Source of the DNA: Rhodobacteraceae bacterium SB2
Lineage (GTDB): Bacteria > Pseudomonadota > Alphaproteobacteria > Rhodobacterales > Rhodobacteraceae
NCBI GenBank assembly: GCA_001642945.1
Contig: LGRT01000005.1
Coordinates: 29,460 to 93,459 of the forward strand
Length of the DNA: 64,000 nt
Direction of reading: 5' to 3'
Position 1 is the stretch's first letter, and each line of letters begins with the position of its first letter. Below, piece after piece: positions 63,924-64,000 of the stretch. Position numbers and translations under genes: made by a program. The notes under the pieces were generated by a model. The model was given only the letters and a program-made list of their open reading frames with translations. It was not told where the DNA came from and made no database searches.

Positions 63924-64000
63924 CGCAGGCTCAGCTTCGTCAGGCCGTTCTTCATACGCGTCAAAAGCTGGATATTTCTGAGCGGCGTGCTTGCGCTGTT
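63902..64000 (+). CDS. IS3-family transposase OrfB, 5' part
   Basis: In the -1 frame relative to OrfA a reading opens after a TGA at 63899 and continues to the window edge with AGLTQAQLRQAVLHTRQK. This matches the start of IS3 OrfB, which carries the DDE catalytic core further on. The overlap with OrfA suggests -1 frameshifting; no A6G slip site is evident. Confidence 0.6.

Larger units (their letters stand above)
63594..64000 (+). mobile_element. IS3-family insertion sequence, left part
   Basis: A transposase OrfA and the first codons of OrfB identify an IS3-family element that runs off the right edge. The left end lies somewhere between the rhodanese stop and OrfA, perhaps near TAGAACTGTGCC; without the right end the terminal repeats cannot be fixed. 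Confidence 0.75.

Overview
The window looks like chromosome from a marine alphaproteobacterium of the order Rhodobacterales (Roseobacter group). The evidence is gene order and families: zapA beside tkt and two tandem gap genes; a CGFS glutaredoxin and a BolA protein beside purL; argC-ccmE-ccmF-ccmH; the Rhodobacterales-typical DUF6477/DUF6456 pair; and a complete oxygen-dependent (cobG/cobF/cobN) cobalamin cluster. Base composition looks close to 50% GC by eye. I see no rRNA, tRNA or CRISPR array.

Layout. 0-8 kb: central metabolism and housekeeping (gap, gap, tkt, coiled-coil protein, zapA, grxD, bolA-like, purL). LacI-type palindromes sit at both gap promoters. 8-12 kb: three overlapping genes for an unidentified amino-acid-type substrate (diaminopropionate ammonia-lyase-like PLP enzyme, M24 hydrolase, EutA/maleate-isomerase-like racemase), then a LysR regulator. 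12-23.5 kb: fused indolepyruvate:ferredoxin oxidoreductase, an acyltransferase, murI, argC, the cytochrome c maturation genes, an enoyl-CoA hydratase and an SDR. 23.6-24.9 kb: a decay patch with a DUF1772 gene and a cupin gene, each broken by a single in-frame stop codon. 24.9-31 kb: guaA, an MttB-family methyltransferase, DUF6477, a split gafA-like regulator of gene transfer agents with a CtrA-type box upstream, and lipA.

31-43.5 kb: a galactoside utilisation locus. An IclR regulator and an ABC ATPase diverge from a ten-gene operon: binding protein, two permeases, GH4 alpha-galactosidase, galactose dehydrogenase, dgoK, dgoA, lactonase, GH42 beta-galactosidase and galM. Together they import a galactoside, split alpha- and beta-galactosidic bonds, and send galactose through the De Ley-Doudoroff route to pyruvate and glyceraldehyde 3-phosphate. 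Galactonate dehydratase is the only step not seen.

43.5-60.8 kb: cobalamin synthesis (cobF, cbiM, cobA, B, M, E, L, K, J, I, H, G, N, W, a DUF1636 protein, cobO, cobQ) under two cobalamin riboswitches. One ends in a terminator in front of cbiM; the other precedes DUF1636-cobW-cobN and may act on a ribosome binding site. cobK is on the opposite strand, wedged exactly between cobL and cobJ. 60.8-64 kb: a serine hydrolase, a DsbA-like isomerase, a rhodanese and the left part of an IS3-family element running off the window.
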